64,000 nt of DNA from DATBFG01 sp036558645 (GCA_036558645.1 DATBFG010000101.1:11426-75425); one strand, 5' to 3'; counted from the first letter of the stretch, positions 36,336-45,893 are shown. Program-made: numbers and translations. The notes: generated from the letters alone by a model not told the origin.

Positions 36336-36830
36336 ATGCTTCGCGACAAGAACCTGATCCCGCTCTCTCATCAGCACCAGCACGCGTTGGCATTGTGTGT
36401 ACGCATCGATCGAGCCGTGCAGGCAGGTGAGGTCGATCTCCCTGCGTGGCGGGCCGAGATTGATTTGTTATTTCGCCAGGAAATCGACTTCCACTTTCGG
36501 GCCGAGGAGCAACACCTGTTTCCGGCCGCTGCCCAGTTCGCCGAGCTACGGACACTGGTCGATGAGTTGTTGTTGCAACATGGGGAACTGCGCCACTTTT
36601 TCTCGGCAGCAGGTTCAGGCACGCTTGATAACGCAAGCCTCGGCCAGTTTGGCAAGAACCTGTCTGTTCATATTCGAAAAGAGGAGCGCGACCTGTTCGA
36701 AGGCATTCAGCAGAGGATGACCGTAGACGAACTGTCGGCCTTAGGCACAGCGCTGAATGAAGCTTTACTGCCCGCATCAGATGCCTGCATCATTCCCACC
36801 GAAACCACGCGTCTGAAGCCACGCCGCTAG
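36336..36830 (+). CDS. Hemerythrin-like domain protein
   Basis: 164 residues from ATG 36336. Four-helix bundle with candidate diiron ligands: LSHQHQHALAL, FHFRAEEQHLFP (HxxxEE), LLQHGELRHFF, HIRKEERDLFE. Such proteins bind O2, NO or iron. GATAAT lies 7 bp upstream of the ATG with no Shine-Dalgarno, suggesting a very short leader. Next to HAD phosphatase and HtrA-like protease genes on the same strand. Confidence 0.85.
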   Translation: MLRDKNLIPLSHQHQHALALCVRIDRAVQAGEVDLPAWRAEIDLLFRQEIDFHFRAEEQHLFPAAAQFAELRTLVDELLLQHGELRHFFSAAGSGTLDNASLGQFGKNLSVHIRKEERDLFEGIQQRMTVDELSALGTALNEALLPASDACIIPTETTRLKPRR

Positions 36831-36870
36831 ACCCTGAATCTGAGTTGCCCGAAGACTCATCTACCTTCTC

Positions 36871-37896
36871 ATGGAAGAGAGAATGGTTCCCCTCGCAGAT
36901 TATTCTGCGCAGTTCGTTCGACCCAGCGCGTCGGGAGTGTTGGGCGATTCCGAACTTCTTGACGCGTACTCTCGGGCAGTTGTCGGCGCCGCCGAGAGGA
37001 TCAGTCCGTCGGTCGCCAAAATTGATGTCGCCCAGCAAGGGCGCAATCGATCGGGAGAACCGGCGGAGCGCCAAGGCGGCGGCTCGGGCTTTGTGTTCAC
37101 GCCCGACGGGTTGATCCTCACCAATAGTCATGTCGTCCATGGAGCTACCCGCATCCGGGTTTCTTTGCCTGATGGTAGCCGATTCCCTGCCCACATCATT
37201 GGAGATGATCCGGCAACCGACCTCGCTGTTATTCGAGTCGATGCACCCAGCTTCGTGGCCGCTCCGTTGGGCGACTCGCAAAAGCTGAAAGTCGGACAGC
37301 TGGCAATTGCGATCGGGAATCCCTACGGATTTCAGTACACGGTCACCGCGGGGGTAGTGAGCGCGCTGGGGCGGTCACTGCGGTCGTACTCGGGGCGCAT
37401 GATTGATGACGTCGTTCAGACCGATGCATCGCTGAATCCGGGGAATTCCGGTGGTCCGTTGGTCAGCTCTGATGGCCAGGTCATCGGAGTGAACACCGCG
37501 ACGATCATGGGGGCACAGGGACTCTGCTTTGCGATCGGCATTAACACTGCAAAGTTCGTTGCGGGACGTTTGTTACAGGAAGGTAGGATTCGTCGAAGCT
37601 ACATTGGAGTCGAAGCCCAGACCACACCTCTGCATCGAAGGCTCATTCGCTTCTATAGTCTCGAACAGGAGAGTGGCGTGGTGGCGATTGCAGTTGCAGA
37701 AGGAAGCCCTGCGCAAAAGGCCGGTCTGCGCGACGGCGACGTGATCATTTCACTGGACGATAAAGTTGTCGCCGGTGTGGACGATTTACATCGACTGCTT
37801 ACCGATGCGCGAGTCGGCCTGAGCAGCAAACTTACAGTGCTGCGCTGGACAGAGAAGTTGGATCTACGCATCGTGCCGGAAGAGATGCGGGAATAG
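36871..37896 (+). CDS. HtrA/DegP-like S1C serine protease without signal peptide
   Basis: 341 residues. Trypsin-like triad His87 (TNSHVVHG), Asp117 (PATDLAVI) and Ser193 (NPGNSGGPL), then one PDZ domain (GVVAIAVAEGSPAQKAGLRD, about 265-330). The N-terminus (MEERMVPLADYSAQFVRPSA) carries no signal peptide or membrane anchor, unlike DegP/DegS, so it may act in the cytoplasm or the start may be misread. Quality-control protease or chaperone by family. Confidence 0.9.
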   Translation: MEERMVPLADYSAQFVRPSASGVLGDSELLDAYSRAVVGAAERISPSVAKIDVAQQGRNRSGEPAERQGGGSGFVFTPDGLILTNSHVVHGATRIRVSLPDGSRFPAHIIGDDPATDLAVIRVDAPSFVAAPLGDSQKLKVGQLAIAIGNPYGFQYTVTAGVVSALGRSLRSYSGRMIDDVVQTDASLNPGNSGGPLVSSDGQVIGVNTATIMGAQGLCFAIGINTAKFVAGRLLQEGRIRRSYIGVEAQTTPLHRRLIRFYSLEQESGVVAIAVAEGSPAQKAGLRDGDVIISLDDKVVAGVDDLHRLLTDARVGLSSKLTVLRWTEKLDLRIVPEEMRE

Positions 37897-37918
37897 AGAA
37901 TCCATTAGCCAAGTGAAA

Positions 37919-38046
37919 GGCTTTTAACCACAAAGGACACAAAGGGACACAAAGGAGACAACGCACAAGATCTTCGGCGGTTTTTCGTATGCTTCGCGGG
38001 TTCTTACTCTTTTTGTATCCCTGGCTGCACGTTGTGGTTAGAGCCT
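37919..38046. repeat. MITE-like palindromic intergenic element
   Basis: Ends are complementary: GGCTTTTAACCACAA (37919-37933) against TTGTGGTTAGAGCC (38032-38045). Inside, ACAAAGGGACACAAAGGAG faces CTCTTTTTGTATCCCT, extending the imperfect inverted repeat. The left arm contains the tandem (G)GACACAAAG unit. No ORF. It fills the space between the HtrA-like and amidohydrolase genes. Confidence 0.6.
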
Positions 38047-38056
38047 TGCGTTTCGG

Positions 38057-39760
38057 CTACGGCTTTCCACCGTATACCGTTTTCCCGCCAAAGATCGTCC
38101 AAGTCACTTTCGTGTCCCGAGCTTCTTCCGCAGTCACGGTCAGCACATCTCGATCCAGGAGGGCAAAGTCCGCCTGGTTGCCCGGCACGATGCTTCCAAT
38201 CTTTTCGCCCTCGATTCCCAGAGCCCGGGCTGCGTTACGAGTGTAGGCATAGAGCATCGCTTCTCGGGGCACGCGCTGGCCGGGGTCGAGCACGCCGGCG
38301 GTTCCCTTGCGAGTCTCCGCCTGATAGATTGCCTGGAAAACATTCGCCGTTGATACCGGCCAATCGCTGGCTCCGGCAATCGTCCCTCCGTCATCTAGCA
38401 GCGAGCGAGCCGGGTACTGCCATTCATAAATGGATGAATCAATGTGTTGCTTCACGAGATCGATCGTGTCCGTGCCGGCATTGGCCCAGTACAACTGGAA
38501 CGATGCGATCACGCCAAGTTCCCGGAAACGAGGGATATCGGTTGGCTGAATGAATTGAAGATGAGTAATGGTGTGAGGCAGGCGAGATGCTGGATTCGCC
38601 TTGCGAGCCGCTTCAATTCCGTTGAGAGCCTCGGTAACCGCTTGATCGCCGATCGCGTGAACGTGGACGATCATGCCCTGCCTATCCGCTGCGATTGAGA
38701 TCTTTTTGAACTCCGCCGGATCGAAGAGCAGCTCCCCGTTTCTTCCAGTGTCATACGGCTTGGATAGAACTGCGGTTTGCGACGGATACTCGACCACACC
38801 ATCGGCGAATACTTTGATACCGACGACCTTCACATCGGGAACGTCTTTGAAGCTTTCGCGGAACTGCAACGCCTTTTTAAGCTGCTCTTCGGGATGGCCC
38901 TTCTTGAACTCAATCACCGGCAGTGCGGCAACGTGCGATTTCAACTCGCCCGACTTTGCCAAGCCTCGATAGGTTTCGAGAATGGCGTCGCTTGCCATCG
39001 GATCAAGCCAAGCGGTGAGTCCGTGCTTATGCATGTACCCGACGGCGGCGTGTCCAGCCGACATCATCCGATCGGCAGTAGGCTGCGGCACAACGGCGCT
39101 CACCTTATCGACTCCTGCATCGACCAGGAAACCATTCGGCTCAAAGTCGGAAGTGAAGCCGTAATAGCCGCGGCCGACGCCATCGAGTCCGCTTATGAGT
39201 TGTTTATTGATGCCTGCTTTCTGTAGCAGAGCCTTGTTCGCCCAGGCCGTATGTCCATCCATGCCCTGGAGCATGACCGGCTGCGTTGCAAATTCGCCAG
39301 AGTTAAAGCGATCGTTGAGCTCCTTGTTTTTGGACCAGAACGCCAGTGGCAGCCCGCTTACAACTAGGATGTCTCCCTGCATCCCGCGTCCACTTGTCTT
39401 TGCGTCGGCCGCGAAGGCAACCAACTCATCGATCGTGCTGGCGTTTTCGCCGATGTCGGCGGAGATCAAGGTCATGCCGCCGTCTATCGCGTGGCAGTGG
39501 CTATCGATCAGCCCTGGCATGAGGAACTGTCCCTTGAGATTGATCATTTCAGCGTTAGGCGCTACAGCCTTCGACACTTCCCCGCGACTTCCGACGGCAA
39601 CAATCTTGTCGCCTCGAATCGCGATGGCCTCGGCATAAGGATGGTTGGCGTCAGCGGTAAAGATCTTGCCGTTATAAAACACCTGCTCGTGTGCGGCCTG
39701 CGCACAGCAAACGCCTTGAAAGACTACGATCAGCATGAACAACCAGTTCGGCCTGAACAT
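38057..39760 (-). CDS. Exported amidohydrolase family 3 (YtcJ-like)
   Basis: 567 residues from ATG 39760 (GAGG 8 nt before). Signal peptide WLFMLIVVFQGVCCAQA. Metal-dependent hydrolase core: DSHCHAIDGG (HxH), a central Lys region (VKVVGIKVFADGVVEYPSQT), VHVHAIGDQAVTEAL, and GASDWPVST with the catalytic Asp; the C-terminal IGSIVPGNQADFALLDRDVL is the family's closing beta domain. Cleaves an amide or related bond of unknown substrate outside the cytoplasm. Confidence 0.92.
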   Translation of the reverse strand: MFRPNWLFMLIVVFQGVCCAQAAHEQVFYNGKIFTADANHPYAEAIAIRGDKIVAVGSRGEVSKAVAPNAEMINLKGQFLMPGLIDSHCHAIDGGMTLISADIGENASTIDELVAFAADAKTSGRGMQGDILVVSGLPLAFWSKNKELNDRFNSGEFATQPVMLQGMDGHTAWANKALLQKAGINKQLISGLDGVGRGYYGFTSDFEPNGFLVDAGVDKVSAVVPQPTADRMMSAGHAAVGYMHKHGLTAWLDPMASDAILETYRGLAKSGELKSHVAALPVIEFKKGHPEEQLKKALQFRESFKDVPDVKVVGIKVFADGVVEYPSQTAVLSKPYDTGRNGELLFDPAEFKKISIAADRQGMIVHVHAIGDQAVTEALNGIEAARKANPASRLPHTITHLQFIQPTDIPRFRELGVIASFQLYWANAGTDTIDLVKQHIDSSIYEWQYPARSLLDDGGTIAGASDWPVSTANVFQAIYQAETRKGTAGVLDPGQRVPREAMLYAYTRNAARALGIEGEKIGSIVPGNQADFALLDRDVLTVTAEEARDTKVTWTIFGGKTVYGGKP

Positions 39761-39964
39761 GCAGTTCCCTCGCTTGGAGATTGGAAACCAGAGATGATAA
39801 CAACTTCGGGGATTCGTCGCTCTCAATACAGTGGAGGATACCTGCCCACGGTGGCGCTGGATGATCCCCAGGAGAGGTTGAGATACCCAGGTGCATTCCG
39901 TGTTATAGTCTCTCGGCCTCTTCGGCTAACTCCCTTCCCCCGATCTTACTTTTGAGGTGTATCT

Positions 39965-41215
39965 ATGCTCTCCACGTATTCCAGGGCCCTTCAACGAAAT
40001 TTCTTCTTGGTGGTTTTCGCTGCTACGACAATGCTCACCCATCAGGCTTTCTCTGCGTCCGAAACTGTAATGCACAGCTTCAGCTCCGCTGGTCGCGATG
40101 GGCAACGGCCGTTCGCTGGTCTGACGTGGCATAACGGTGCTTTCTATGGAACCACCGATGGCGGCGGCCCTCATCAGATCGGAACCGTTTACGCACTCAA
40201 GTTGGTAAATGGAGTGTGGAAGCAGAAAGTGTTGTATGCATTTACAGGACGTGCCGACGGGGATGAGCCGCAATCGAACGTCATCTTCGACAATGCCGGG
40301 AACCTTTACGGCACAACCTACTATGGCGGAAGCGCAGGACTCGGGAATGGCGTTGTTTTCAAGTTATCGCCATCAAATGGCGCATGGACGCAGAGCGTGA
40401 TTCACACTTTCGCGGGAGGCATTGCCGATGGTGCGAACCCGACTGGTGGGCTCACCATGGATGCCGCTGGAAACTTGTATGGCAGCACTGGTTCGGGAGG
40501 GACTCACAACGCCGGAATAGTGTTCAAGCTCTCACCATCCGGCAATAATTGGAGTGAGACGATTCTGTACAACTTTGGTGGAAAACCGGATGGTGCGGTC
40601 CCGCTAGGAGACCTTGTCTTCGACGGGGCTGGCAATTTGTATGGAACAACAATCGGGGGCGGAGCAAACCGAAATCATAACCCTCTGGGTGACGGTACCG
40701 TCTTCGAACTAAGCCCAAATCCCGACGGCTCATGGAGCGAAACAATCCTGCATTCGTTTGGGTCCGATAATGACGGTGCTTTGCCCCGAGCAGGTTTGAC
40801 GCTGAATTCTGGAGGAACCCTGTATGGCACAACGCCTTATGGCGGAGGAACGCCAAACGGAGGACACGGAACAGCTTTTCAACTCGCCCTCATGAACGGC
40901 ATCTGGACTGAATCTGTGATCAGCAACTTTACCGTTGCCGGCGGCGGGAACTTCCCGCAGTCGCCGCTGGTTATCGACCAGGCGGGAAACCTGCTCGGGG
41001 TTGCAAACGGTGGAGGCCAACAGAATGGAGTCGTTTACAAACTTTCATTCGTCAACGGAACCTGGCAACACACCGCTCTATATTCGTTTCCTAATACAGC
41101 GTCGGGTGTTCATCCGATTGGCAACCTTGTGCTCGACAGTAGTGGAAACATCTATGGGGCTACGGTTCGAGGAGGAGAGCACAATTTCGGAGTCATCTAC
41201 GCGATCGCGCCGTGA
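39965..41215 (+). CDS. Exported GloVer-repeat protein
   Basis: 416 residues. Signal peptide FFLVVFAATTMLTHQAFSAS, then about seven ~50-residue repeats of the form GxVFKLSP...W...hSF...DGxxPxxGL...D-x-x-GNLYGTTxxGG (e.g. DNAGNLYGTTYYGG, DGAGNLYGTTIGGG), as in 'choice-of-anchor tandem repeat' proteins abundant in Acidobacteria. Probably a surface beta-propeller; function unknown. TATAGT at 39904 may be its -10. Confidence 0.9.
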   Translation: MLSTYSRALQRNFFLVVFAATTMLTHQAFSASETVMHSFSSAGRDGQRPFAGLTWHNGAFYGTTDGGGPHQIGTVYALKLVNGVWKQKVLYAFTGRADGDEPQSNVIFDNAGNLYGTTYYGGSAGLGNGVVFKLSPSNGAWTQSVIHTFAGGIADGANPTGGLTMDAAGNLYGSTGSGGTHNAGIVFKLSPSGNNWSETILYNFGGKPDGAVPLGDLVFDGAGNLYGTTIGGGANRNHNPLGDGTVFELSPNPDGSWSETILHSFGSDNDGALPRAGLTLNSGGTLYGTTPYGGGTPNGGHGTAFQLALMNGIWTESVISNFTVAGGGNFPQSPLVIDQAGNLLGVANGGGQQNGVVYKLSFVNGTWQHTALYSFPNTASGVHPIGNLVLDSSGNIYGATVRGGEHNFGVIYAIAP

Positions 41216-41300
41216 TTCCGCCTAATCCTGGTTGCGAGGTCTGAAGTGCGTGCCCGCGCCAAGGACCTGCTGATCATGCCACTTCTGTCTCATTGCACGC

Positions 41301-41343
41301 ACCTCTTCTGCTGTGTTAGCTTCAAGCAGCAGAAGAGGTTAGC
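41301..41343 (+). promoter_or_regulatory. Perfect 13-bp hairpin hiding the uppS ribosome binding site
   Basis: ACCTCTTCTGCTG (41301-41313) and CAGCAGAAGAGGT (41327-41339) are exact reverse complements around a 13-base loop. The right arm contains AAGAGG, the only Shine-Dalgarno for the TTG start at 41344. GTTAGCTT occurs both in the loop (41315) and across the start (41338). No T-run follows, so control of translation is likelier than termination. Confidence 0.6.
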
Positions 41344-42162
41344 TTGCAGGCAACAGTTCCTGCCGGGCTGGACCGCAAGGAAGCGGAAGTTTACCTGCGG
41401 TTGGATCCAGCGCGGCTCCCTAAACACATCGCCATTATTATGGACGGCAACGGGCGCTGGGCCCGTCGTCGCCATTTGCCGCGCGTAGCCGGTCATCGAG
41501 CTGGAGTAGCATCAGTGCGCTCCACAGTTGAAACGGCGGCGCGGGTGAAGATCCCCTCGCTCACTCTTTATGCTTTTTCCGAAGAGAATTGGAAGAAGCG
41601 TCCGCGCAGCGAAGTGGACTTCCTCATGGGCCTGCTCAGCCGCTACCTGAAGCAGGAAGTTCCCACGCTGAATAAGAACAATATTCGCCTGGAATACATC
41701 GGCCGACAGCAGGAACTTCCTAAGCCAGTGCAGGAAAAGATGGATTGGGCGAAGGAAGCCACGGCGAAAAATACCGGCATGGTGCTGACGCTGGCATTGA
41801 ACTACAGCGCGCGGGCTGAACTAGTGGATGCATTTCGGTCGATTGTGAATGCCGCCGCGCTTAATGGTGGGCTCGAACATGTGAAGATCGATGAAGATGC
41901 GGTCTCACGTCATCTTTACACACGACACTTGCCAGACCCCGATTTGGTCATCCGCACCAGCGGTGAAATGCGCCTCAGCAACTTTCTCCTGTGGCAATTG
42001 GCATACGCTGAGATTTATGTCACTCCAACCTTGTGGCCCGAGTTTCGGGGAGTTCACCTTCTTGAGGGCATCGCAGAATTCCAGAAACGAGAACGCCGCT
42101 ATGGCGGACTGAACCACGAAGACACTTCCCATCCGCATGCCGCTAAGGCTGTCCGAGGCTAG
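41344..42162 (+). CDS. uppS: Isoprenyl transferase (undecaprenyl diphosphate synthase)
   Basis: 272 residues. IAIIMDGNGRWARRR holds the catalytic Asp; GHRAGVASVR, LTLYAFSEENWKRP-type segment (YAFSEENWKKRP), NYSARAELVDA and DLVIRTSGEMRLSNFLLWQL are the conserved cis-prenyltransferase regions. Makes C55-PP, the lipid carrier for cell-wall synthesis. TTG start, since the first internal ATG is inside the active site. Heads the cluster uppS-cdsA-dxr-rseP. Confidence 0.96.
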   Translation: MQATVPAGLDRKEAEVYLRLDPARLPKHIAIIMDGNGRWARRRHLPRVAGHRAGVASVRSTVETAARVKIPSLTLYAFSEENWKKRPRSEVDFLMGLLSRYLKQEVPTLNKNNIRLEYIGRQQELPKPVQEKMDWAKEATAKNTGMVLTLALNYSARAELVDAFRSIVNAAALNGGLEHVKIDEDAVSRHLYTRHLPDPDLVIRTSGEMRLSNFLLWQLAYAEIYVTPTLWPEFRGVHLLEGIAEFQKRERRYGGLNHEDTSHPHAAKAVRG

Positions 42163-42167
42163 CGGGC

Positions 42168-43067
42168 TTGCATCTGCTCAAGAGAGTCCTCACCGCAGTT
42201 GTCCTGATCCCAATCGTTCTGGTCCTCGTGTTGCGTGCTCCGGTACCGGTATTGGCGTTCGTGGCAGGTGTGGTAGCACTGCTTACCGTCCATGAACTGC
42301 TGAAACTATCCGAAGCCTATGGAGTTCGCCCGTTCTGGCGTTCGACTTACGTTTTCGTCGCGCTGTTCTTCCTTCTGCTCGCGATTCAGCCTGGCGAAAA
42401 GCCACTGACTTCGACCGCGATCTTCGTTTATGCCACGGGTTTTGCAGCAGCCATCGCGCCGTTTCTGTTTGGTGTAGTGGGAATGCGCAATCTTGACTTG
42501 AGGACCGCATACCTGGGGGCCGCGACTTCGGTATTTGCTTTCACTTACGTCGCCCTCCCGATGGGTATGCTCGTGCAGATTCGCCAACAATGGGCGGGCG
42601 CATTTCTGCTTCTTTATTTGTTGTTGCTGGTTTGGGCGGGAGATATCTTCGCCTACTTTGTCGGGCGATACCTCGGCCGGCATCTCATGTCCCCGCGAAT
42701 CAGTCCGAAAAAAACGTGGGAAGGTGCAATAGCCTCGATGCTGGCAAGCCTGGTCGTGGGAATGCTGCTCTACAACTATTCTCTTCCCATCAGTACCGCT
42801 TTGCTGAACGCGCACCTGATCATGCCGCGTGATGGATTCTTCGCGCTGCAGAAGCCGCCGCTTTGGCCGACGCTGGCATTATCGGCGGCGATCAATGTTG
42901 CCGCTCAATTGGGAGACCTGGTGGAGTCTTTGATTAAGCGCGGGGCTGGAGTGAAGGATTCCGGCACCCTTTTGCCAGGCCACGGCGGGATGCTAGACAG
43001 GATTGACGCACTGCTCTTCGCGGCCCCGGTGCTGTGGTACTATGCGGCTTGGCGCGTGATGCAGTAG
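42168..43067 (+). CDS. cdsA: Phosphatidate cytidylyltransferase
   Basis: 299 residues, about eight membrane helices. The C-terminal signature SPKKTWEGAIASMLASL ... QLGDLVESLIKRGAGVKDSG and LPGHGGMLDRIDALLFAAP is diagnostic. CTP plus phosphatidic acid to CDP-diacylglycerol in the inner membrane. Starts with TTG 5 bp after the uppS stop, so the two are one unit. Confidence 0.96.
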   Translation: MHLLKRVLTAVVLIPIVLVLVLRAPVPVLAFVAGVVALLTVHELLKLSEAYGVRPFWRSTYVFVALFFLLLAIQPGEKPLTSTAIFVYATGFAAAIAPFLFGVVGMRNLDLRTAYLGAATSVFAFTYVALPMGMLVQIRQQWAGAFLLLYLLLLVWAGDIFAYFVGRYLGRHLMSPRISPKKTWEGAIASMLASLVVGMLLYNYSLPISTALLNAHLIMPRDGFFALQKPPLWPTLALSAAINVAAQLGDLVESLIKRGAGVKDSGTLLPGHGGMLDRIDALLFAAPVLWYYAAWRVMQ

Positions 43068-43218
43068 ATGTAGTTAGCAGGACTGACACTCCCCCAAGGC
43101 GAGTTGAGATTGCGGATTTTGGATTGCAAATCCCAGCCCATGCTGGACGGTAGTTTCAATCTCAAGTCTCGAATCTGAAATGTGAATTTTCATACTGCGC
43201 CGCCATTATTCCGCTCTC

Positions 43219-44409
43219 ATGAAGCACATCGCCATTCTGGGTTCCACGGGCTCTATTGGGCGAAGCACGCTTAGCGTGGTCGAGTCCTATCCAGATCGAT
43301 TTTCCGTGACCTCGCTGGCGGCAGGCGTCAACATTGATGCAGCGTACGAGCAGACGTTGCGTTGGAAGCCCCGTGTTGTCTCAGTGGCCAAAGAATCCGA
43401 TGCGGATTTGCTGCGAACCAGGTTAAAGCAGGCTGCTCTGCCGAATATCGAAGTCGTCCACGGTCCAGCCGGGAATGTGCGCGTGGCTACTCATCCTGAA
43501 GCCGACTTCGTGGTCAGCGCCATCGTTGGAGTTGCCGGACTGGAAGCGACGTACGAAGCTGTCCGCGCAGGGAAAACGGTCGGGCTGGCCAACAAAGAAT
43601 GCCTGGTCGCCGCCGGAGAACTGATCACAGCGGAAGCCCGGCGCCAGAACAGAGCTCTGTTACCGATTGACAGCGAGCATAATGCCGTTCACCAATGTTT
43701 GCGCGGCGGCCGGATGAACGAGGTACGAAGCATATGGCTCACGGCGTCGGGCGGTCCCTTTTTGCATACCTCTGAGGAGGCGTTTCCCGATATCACAGTT
43801 GATGAGGCGTTGAACCATCCAACCTGGAAGATGGGGCGCCGCATCACCATTGATTCAGCTACGTTGATGAATAAGGGTTTCGAAGTGATTGAGGCTTGCC
43901 GCCTCTTCGATATTCACCCAGACCGGGTGAAAGTTCTGGTGCATCCGCAGTCGACAATCCACTCGATGGTCGAGTTCGTGGATGGCAGCATACTTGCTCA
44001 ATTTTCAGTTACGGACATGCGCTTGCCGATTTTGTACGCACTGACGTATCCGGAACGTGTTAAATCGGATATGCACTTGCCGGTCATAGACTTACGACAT
44101 CTCGAATTCATGCCGCCGGACATGGAAAAATTCCCTTGTCTGGGGCTAGCCTATGAAGCGGCTGGGGCTGGGGGTGCGAAACCGATTGCACTTAATGCCG
44201 CCGATGAAGTTGCCGTGGCTGCATTTCTGGATGGACAAATCCGGTTCGATGAGATTCCCGTTATCATAAGGGACGTTTTAGACGAAACGTCAGTCGGGAG
44301 AATGGAATCTATTAAGAGAGTGCTTGAGGCAGATGCGGAAGCGCGGCGGTTGGCTCGGGATGGGGTGCAGCGGCTGAGCCGGGGTTCTACAGCGATGCGA
44401 CCGGCGTGA
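43219..44409 (+). CDS. dxr: 1-deoxy-D-xylulose 5-phosphate reductoisomerase
   Basis: 396 residues. IAILGSTGSIGRSTLSVVES binds NADPH; LANKECLVAAGELI, LPIDSEHNAVHQCLRG and PTWKMGRRITIDSATLMNKG line the active site and metal; HPQSTIHSMVEFVDGS is the catalytic loop region. Second step of the MEP isoprenoid pathway. 151 bp after cdsA with no terminator seen; CATTAT close to the ATG could give it a promoter of its own. Confidence 0.97.
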   Translation: MKHIAILGSTGSIGRSTLSVVESYPDRFSVTSLAAGVNIDAAYEQTLRWKPRVVSVAKESDADLLRTRLKQAALPNIEVVHGPAGNVRVATHPEADFVVSAIVGVAGLEATYEAVRAGKTVGLANKECLVAAGELITAEARRQNRALLPIDSEHNAVHQCLRGGRMNEVRSIWLTASGGPFLHTSEEAFPDITVDEALNHPTWKMGRRITIDSATLMNKGFEVIEACRLFDIHPDRVKVLVHPQSTIHSMVEFVDGSILAQFSVTDMRLPILYALTYPERVKSDMHLPVIDLRHLEFMPPDMEKFPCLGLAYEAAGAGGAKPIALNAADEVAVAAFLDGQIRFDEIPVIIRDVLDETSVGRMESIKRVLEADAEARRLARDGVQRLSRGSTAMRPA

Positions 44410-44433
44410 TTTTTCAATCGAGAAACTGAATAT

Positions 44434-45774
44434 ATGTCGGAATTTCTAATTGCAGTGATCAGCGTGGTCGTGGTTCTGGGACTGATGATCCTGATCCACG
44501 AATGGGGCCACTACGCAGCGGCGAAGTTGCTGGGCGTACGAGTCGAAGTTTTCTCTATTGGGTTTGGGAAGCGCCTCTTCGGCTTCAAGCGTGGTGAGAC
44601 CGATTATCGGATTGCAGCCATTCCCCTTGGCGGTTACGTCAAGATGAGCGGTGAAAACCCCATGGATGAGCGTACCGGGGACCCGCGTGAATTTCTGTCC
44701 CATCCCCGCTGGCATCGTTTCATCATCGCTATCGCCGGGCCGTTCATGAACATCGTGTTGGCGATCGGACTTTTGACCGTGGTCTACATGGTGCATTACG
44801 AGTACCCCGCAGTATTCGATGAACCTGCAGTTATTGGCTGGGTACTGGAAGACACCCCCGCCGCAAAGGCCGGATTGCAGTCCGGTGATCGCATCGCACG
44901 AATTGAAGACGTGGTGAATCCTACCTGGGAAAAGGTAGTTCCTAAAGAGGCCTTAAATCCGAACCAACCGCTTAGCTTGACGATCGACCGTGCAGGTAAG
45001 CAATTCGACTTGACCATCACTCCCGAAGCAATCGGCCCCAACCAGATGGGGTCAGCTGGGTGGCTGGCGAAGGAGCCGAACTTTCCAATCACGACGCTCG
45101 AACCCGATATGCCAGCGGAGAAGGCCGGGCTTAAGCAGGGCGATGAGATCGTAAACGTGGATGGTCAGCCGGTTGCCGGACTGGAAGCGATGATCGAGAG
45201 CCTGAAACGAACGAAGGACAAGCCGCTCGCGATTACGGTTCGTCGTGACGGCCAGTTGAAGACTTTCACTGTGCAGCCCGTCCTGGATCACACCAAGGGC
45301 GATGAACGCTATCGCATCGGTATCTCCAGCGTGCCGACAAAGATAACGACGCTTCCCTTTACTGAAGCGTTCGCGAAATCAGTTCAGCAGAACAAAGACG
45401 GTTCGCTCCTGATCCTAGAGCTTGTGAAGAAAATGGTACAGCGCAAGATTTCTGTGCGCTCCATTGAAGGACCCATCGGTATCGGGCGCGCCGCAGGGCA
45501 AGCTGCTTCGAAAAAAGGCTGGACTCCGTTGATGGAGTTGACGGCCATGATCAGCCTAAACCTTGGCATCTTTAATCTTCTGCCGATTCCAATTCTCGAC
45601 GGGGGCGTAATTCTACTTCTGTTCGTCGAATCGCTGATGCGTCGCGACATAAGCATGCCGATCAAGGAACGGATATACCAGGCTGCCTTCGTATTCCTGG
45701 TTTTGTTCGCCGTGATGGTGATTTACAACGACATGGTGAAGACAATACCGGGATTGGCGGGAAGGCTGCCGTAA
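44434..45774 (+). CDS. rseP: RseP-type site-2 (intramembrane) metalloprotease
   Basis: 446 residues. Zinc motif HEWGH (His22, Glu23, His26) in the first helix, two PDZ domains (about 115-200 and 205-290; EDTPAAKAGLQSGDRIARIE, PDMPAEKAGLKQGDEIVNVD) and the C-terminal LPIPILDGG third ligand. Cleaves membrane anti-sigma factors or signal-peptide remnants. 24 bp after dxr, a very common bacterial order. Followed by a strong terminator. Confidence 0.97.
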   Translation: MSEFLIAVISVVVVLGLMILIHEWGHYAAAKLLGVRVEVFSIGFGKRLFGFKRGETDYRIAAIPLGGYVKMSGENPMDERTGDPREFLSHPRWHRFIIAIAGPFMNIVLAIGLLTVVYMVHYEYPAVFDEPAVIGWVLEDTPAAKAGLQSGDRIARIEDVVNPTWEKVVPKEALNPNQPLSLTIDRAGKQFDLTITPEAIGPNQMGSAGWLAKEPNFPITTLEPDMPAEKAGLKQGDEIVNVDGQPVAGLEAMIESLKRTKDKPLAITVRRDGQLKTFTVQPVLDHTKGDERYRIGISSVPTKITTLPFTEAFAKSVQQNKDGSLLILELVKKMVQRKISVRSIEGPIGIGRAAGQAASKKGWTPLMELTAMISLNLGIFNLLPIPILDGGVILLLFVESLMRRDISMPIKERIYQAAFVFLVLFAVMVIYNDMVKTIPGLAGRLP

Positions 45775-45797
45775 GAGAAGCAAGTCCATGCAGAAAG

Positions 45798-45830
45798 AGG
45801 CCGCGGAACAACGCCGCGGCCTTTGTTCTT
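45798..45830 (+). terminator. Rho-independent terminator after rseP
   Basis: AGGCCGCGG (45798-45806) pairs perfectly with CCGCGGCCT (45814-45822) over a 7-base loop, followed by TTGTTCTT. It separates ispG from the uppS-rseP unit. Confidence 0.9.
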
Positions 45831-45893
45831 GATCTTGCAGCTGATGCCCGTCAGCTGAGAGCCGCCTTCATCGTGTTAAACTAGTAGTTCCGA

